Positions 6,665 to 7,757 of a stretch of 7,757 bases of DNA are shown piece after piece. Under the pieces are notes generated by a model. That model saw only the letters and a program-made list of their open reading frames with translations, was not told the DNA's origin and ran no database searches. The DNA is from Chloroflexota bacterium (GTDB taxonomy: Bacteria; Chloroflexota; Anaerolineae; Anaerolineales; UBA11579): assembly GCA_003250455.1 (NCBI GenBank), contig QKGK01000209.1:1-7757 (forward strand). The letters are read 5' to 3'. Positions within the stretch are counted from its first letter, which is position 1; each line of letters starts with the position of its first letter. Made by a program: the position numbers and the translations under genes.

Positions 6665-7656
6665 AGCAGTTCAGATTATTGAGAGTCCTGTTCTTCCTCT
6701 CAATAACTTTTTTGTTCAGCCTTTCCGGATGCACCACGATTAACAACACGGGAAATTCCGCGGAGGAACCCGCTGCTGCGGTCCCTACAGAAATGGCAGC
6801 AAACCAGGAAGACTCCCTGGCCCTTGAAACCGCCGTCGTGTCCGGGAATTATGGGGAAGTCCTGACCACCATTGAACTCTTGCAAGACCTGGACCCCAAT
6901 ATCCACAAATACGTTGCAGATGCCAGCGTCACCTACCCGATCTGGTTGTCGCCCGGAACAGATGAATCGATTTTTTTCAAGGTGAATGTATCCGAAGAAA
7001 TGGGCGCTGTGCTGGACCGCTATGAACGGGTGGACGTATCGCCATTTGAAGAACCCGCGGTTGGCAAACTGGCGGAACACACCTCCCAGATTGCCATCGG
7101 CGACCTGGTCAACGTTCAGATCAACGCGCCGGCATTTCAGGTGTATTCCTCGGTGCCCGATATCCAGTACGTGGAAGACCCGGGGAAAGAATTGCTCTGG
7201 GTATGGTCGGTCGTGGCGCCCGAAAACCCCGGCAGCTACCGGGTGAACATCAGCGTATTCCTCGATGAGGAGCAAACAGAATTGTCCTGGCTGGGCTCTT
7301 TTCAGATCATCGTCCAGCAGCCCCCGACAGAGACCGCCGAACCCACCGCTACGCCAACGGTCACACCCACACCCACAGAGACCGCTTTGCCGACGGCAAC
7401 CTTATCCACGGGTGCGCAGTTCATTGAAGATATCAAAGAAAATACGGAAATAAAAATCGAGATCCTGCTGGCGGTTCTCACCGGTCTGGCAGGCATTGGT
7501 ATACCGCTGGTGCGTTTTAATATCCAGCGTGCGGAAAAGATCAAGGCAATGCGGGCCGAACTGGCCGTCACCAATAGCCCGGAGACCGCTTTCCGGTTAC
7601 AGCGCCTGGAGTCTTACAAATGGTGGCAGGTCTGGAAGACGCTGGATTGGGATTAG
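6661..7656 (+). CDS. Lipoprotein with Pro/Thr linker and C-terminal transmembrane helix
   Basis: A 331-residue protein of unknown function. The GTG at 6661 overlaps the holA stop and has GGAG (6649-6652) 8 nt upstream. This start gives a clean lipoprotein signal peptide: KQFRLLR, a hydrophobic core, then LSGC with Cys24 as lipidation site. Although the frame is open back into holA, a signal peptide with lipobox exactly here fixes the start. Residues 25-50 are a flexible linker. About 88-218 look like a beta-sandwich (TYPIWLSPG, IFFKVNV, LLWVWSVVAPENPGSYRVNISV, GSFQIIV). Residues 220-251 are a PT-rich spacer. Residues 265-285 form a transmembrane helix followed by basic RFNIQRAEKIKAMR and a cytoplasmic-looking tail ending WWQVWKTLDWD. 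The W.W.V.P…G pattern recalls an extracellular domain I have seen attached to caspase- or patatin-like proteins, but no family is assigned. Its base composition is less GC-rich than its neighbours. Confidence 0.82.
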   Translation: MKQFRLLRVLFFLSITFLFSLSGCTTINNTGNSAEEPAAAVPTEMAANQEDSLALETAVVSGNYGEVLTTIELLQDLDPNIHKYVADASVTYPIWLSPGTDESIFFKVNVSEEMGAVLDRYERVDVSPFEEPAVGKLAEHTSQIAIGDLVNVQINAPAFQVYSSVPDIQYVEDPGKELLWVWSVVAPENPGSYRVNISVFLDEEQTELSWLGSFQIIVQQPPTETAEPTATPTVTPTPTETALPTATLSTGAQFIEDIKENTEIKIEILLAVLTGLAGIGIPLVRFNIQRAEKIKAMRAELAVTNSPETAFRLQRLESYKWWQVWKTLDWD

Positions 7657-7663
7657 ACTCTAA

Positions 7664-7693
7664 CCACAGATAAACACAGATGCACACGGATGG
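7664..7693. repeat. Three imperfect 10-bp tandem units
   Basis: CCACAGATAA, ACACAGATGC and ACACGGATGG follow one another directly, sharing an ACA(C/G)(A/G)GAT-type core. The array starts 7 bp after the lipoprotein stop. Arrays of this CACAGAT type are common intergenic sequence in many bacterial genomes, in my recollection. The remaining bases to 7757 show no gene; a weak palindrome at 7716-7737 lacks a T tract. Confidence 0.55.
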
Positions 7694-7757
7694 GGGGGAC
7701 ATAGCAAGCTGCGATCTGAATTTTCCGGCAATTTCAGAGGTCTAACGGCCCAACAGA

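Noticed and set aside
7716..7737. 22-bp quasi-palindrome CTGAATTTTCC/GGCAATTTCAG
   Set aside because: Two mismatched pairs, no loop and no T tract; too weak to call an operator or terminator.

Overview
The window looks like chromosomal DNA from a high-GC bacterium, probably a Chloroflexota (Anaerolineae-type) genome. This is an inference from gene style: a membrane protein with an N-terminus of the MDYGKIL…W type, a DUF6391-like small membrane protein, and a lipoprotein with a Pro/Thr-rich linker, all of which I associate with that group. No rRNA or other phylogenetic marker is present. All credible genes lie on the + strand. I see no CRISPR array, tRNA, integrase, transposase or phage gene, so this is mostly ordinary core and conserved-hypothetical sequence.

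Left part (1-3975): the window opens inside the large molybdopterin-binding subunit of a xanthine dehydrogenase / isoquinoline oxidoreductase-type enzyme, whose N-terminus lies upstream. After a 155-bp gap with a strong inverted repeat come xpt (xanthine phosphoribosyltransferase) and, 13 bp later, guaA (GMP synthase). These two form a compact purine-salvage unit: Xpt turns xanthine plus PRPP into XMP, and GuaA aminates XMP to GMP.

Middle (3976-4156): a 181-bp non-coding gap. It holds a hairpin just after guaA and an 88-bp palindromic element with TGTCAYTGCGA ends that looks like a dispersed REP/MITE-type repeat.

Right part (4157-7656): four genes are packed with overlapping or abutting stops and starts. 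They are a multi-pass membrane protein, a DUF6391-like small membrane protein whose frame is broken, holA (DNA polymerase III delta subunit), and a lipoprotein with a beta-type domain, a Pro/Thr linker and a C-terminal transmembrane helix. The layout suggests one transcript with translational coupling. The broken gene is repaired in detail by restoring one C in each of two C runs, so a sequencing error is as likely as a real pseudogene.

The last 101 bp contain a short tandem repeat and no recognisable gene. The points most worth following up are the two-C frameshift, the structured xpt leader with a possible 19-codon leader ORF, and the lipoprotein that appears anchored at both ends. I found no convincing new multi-gene system.
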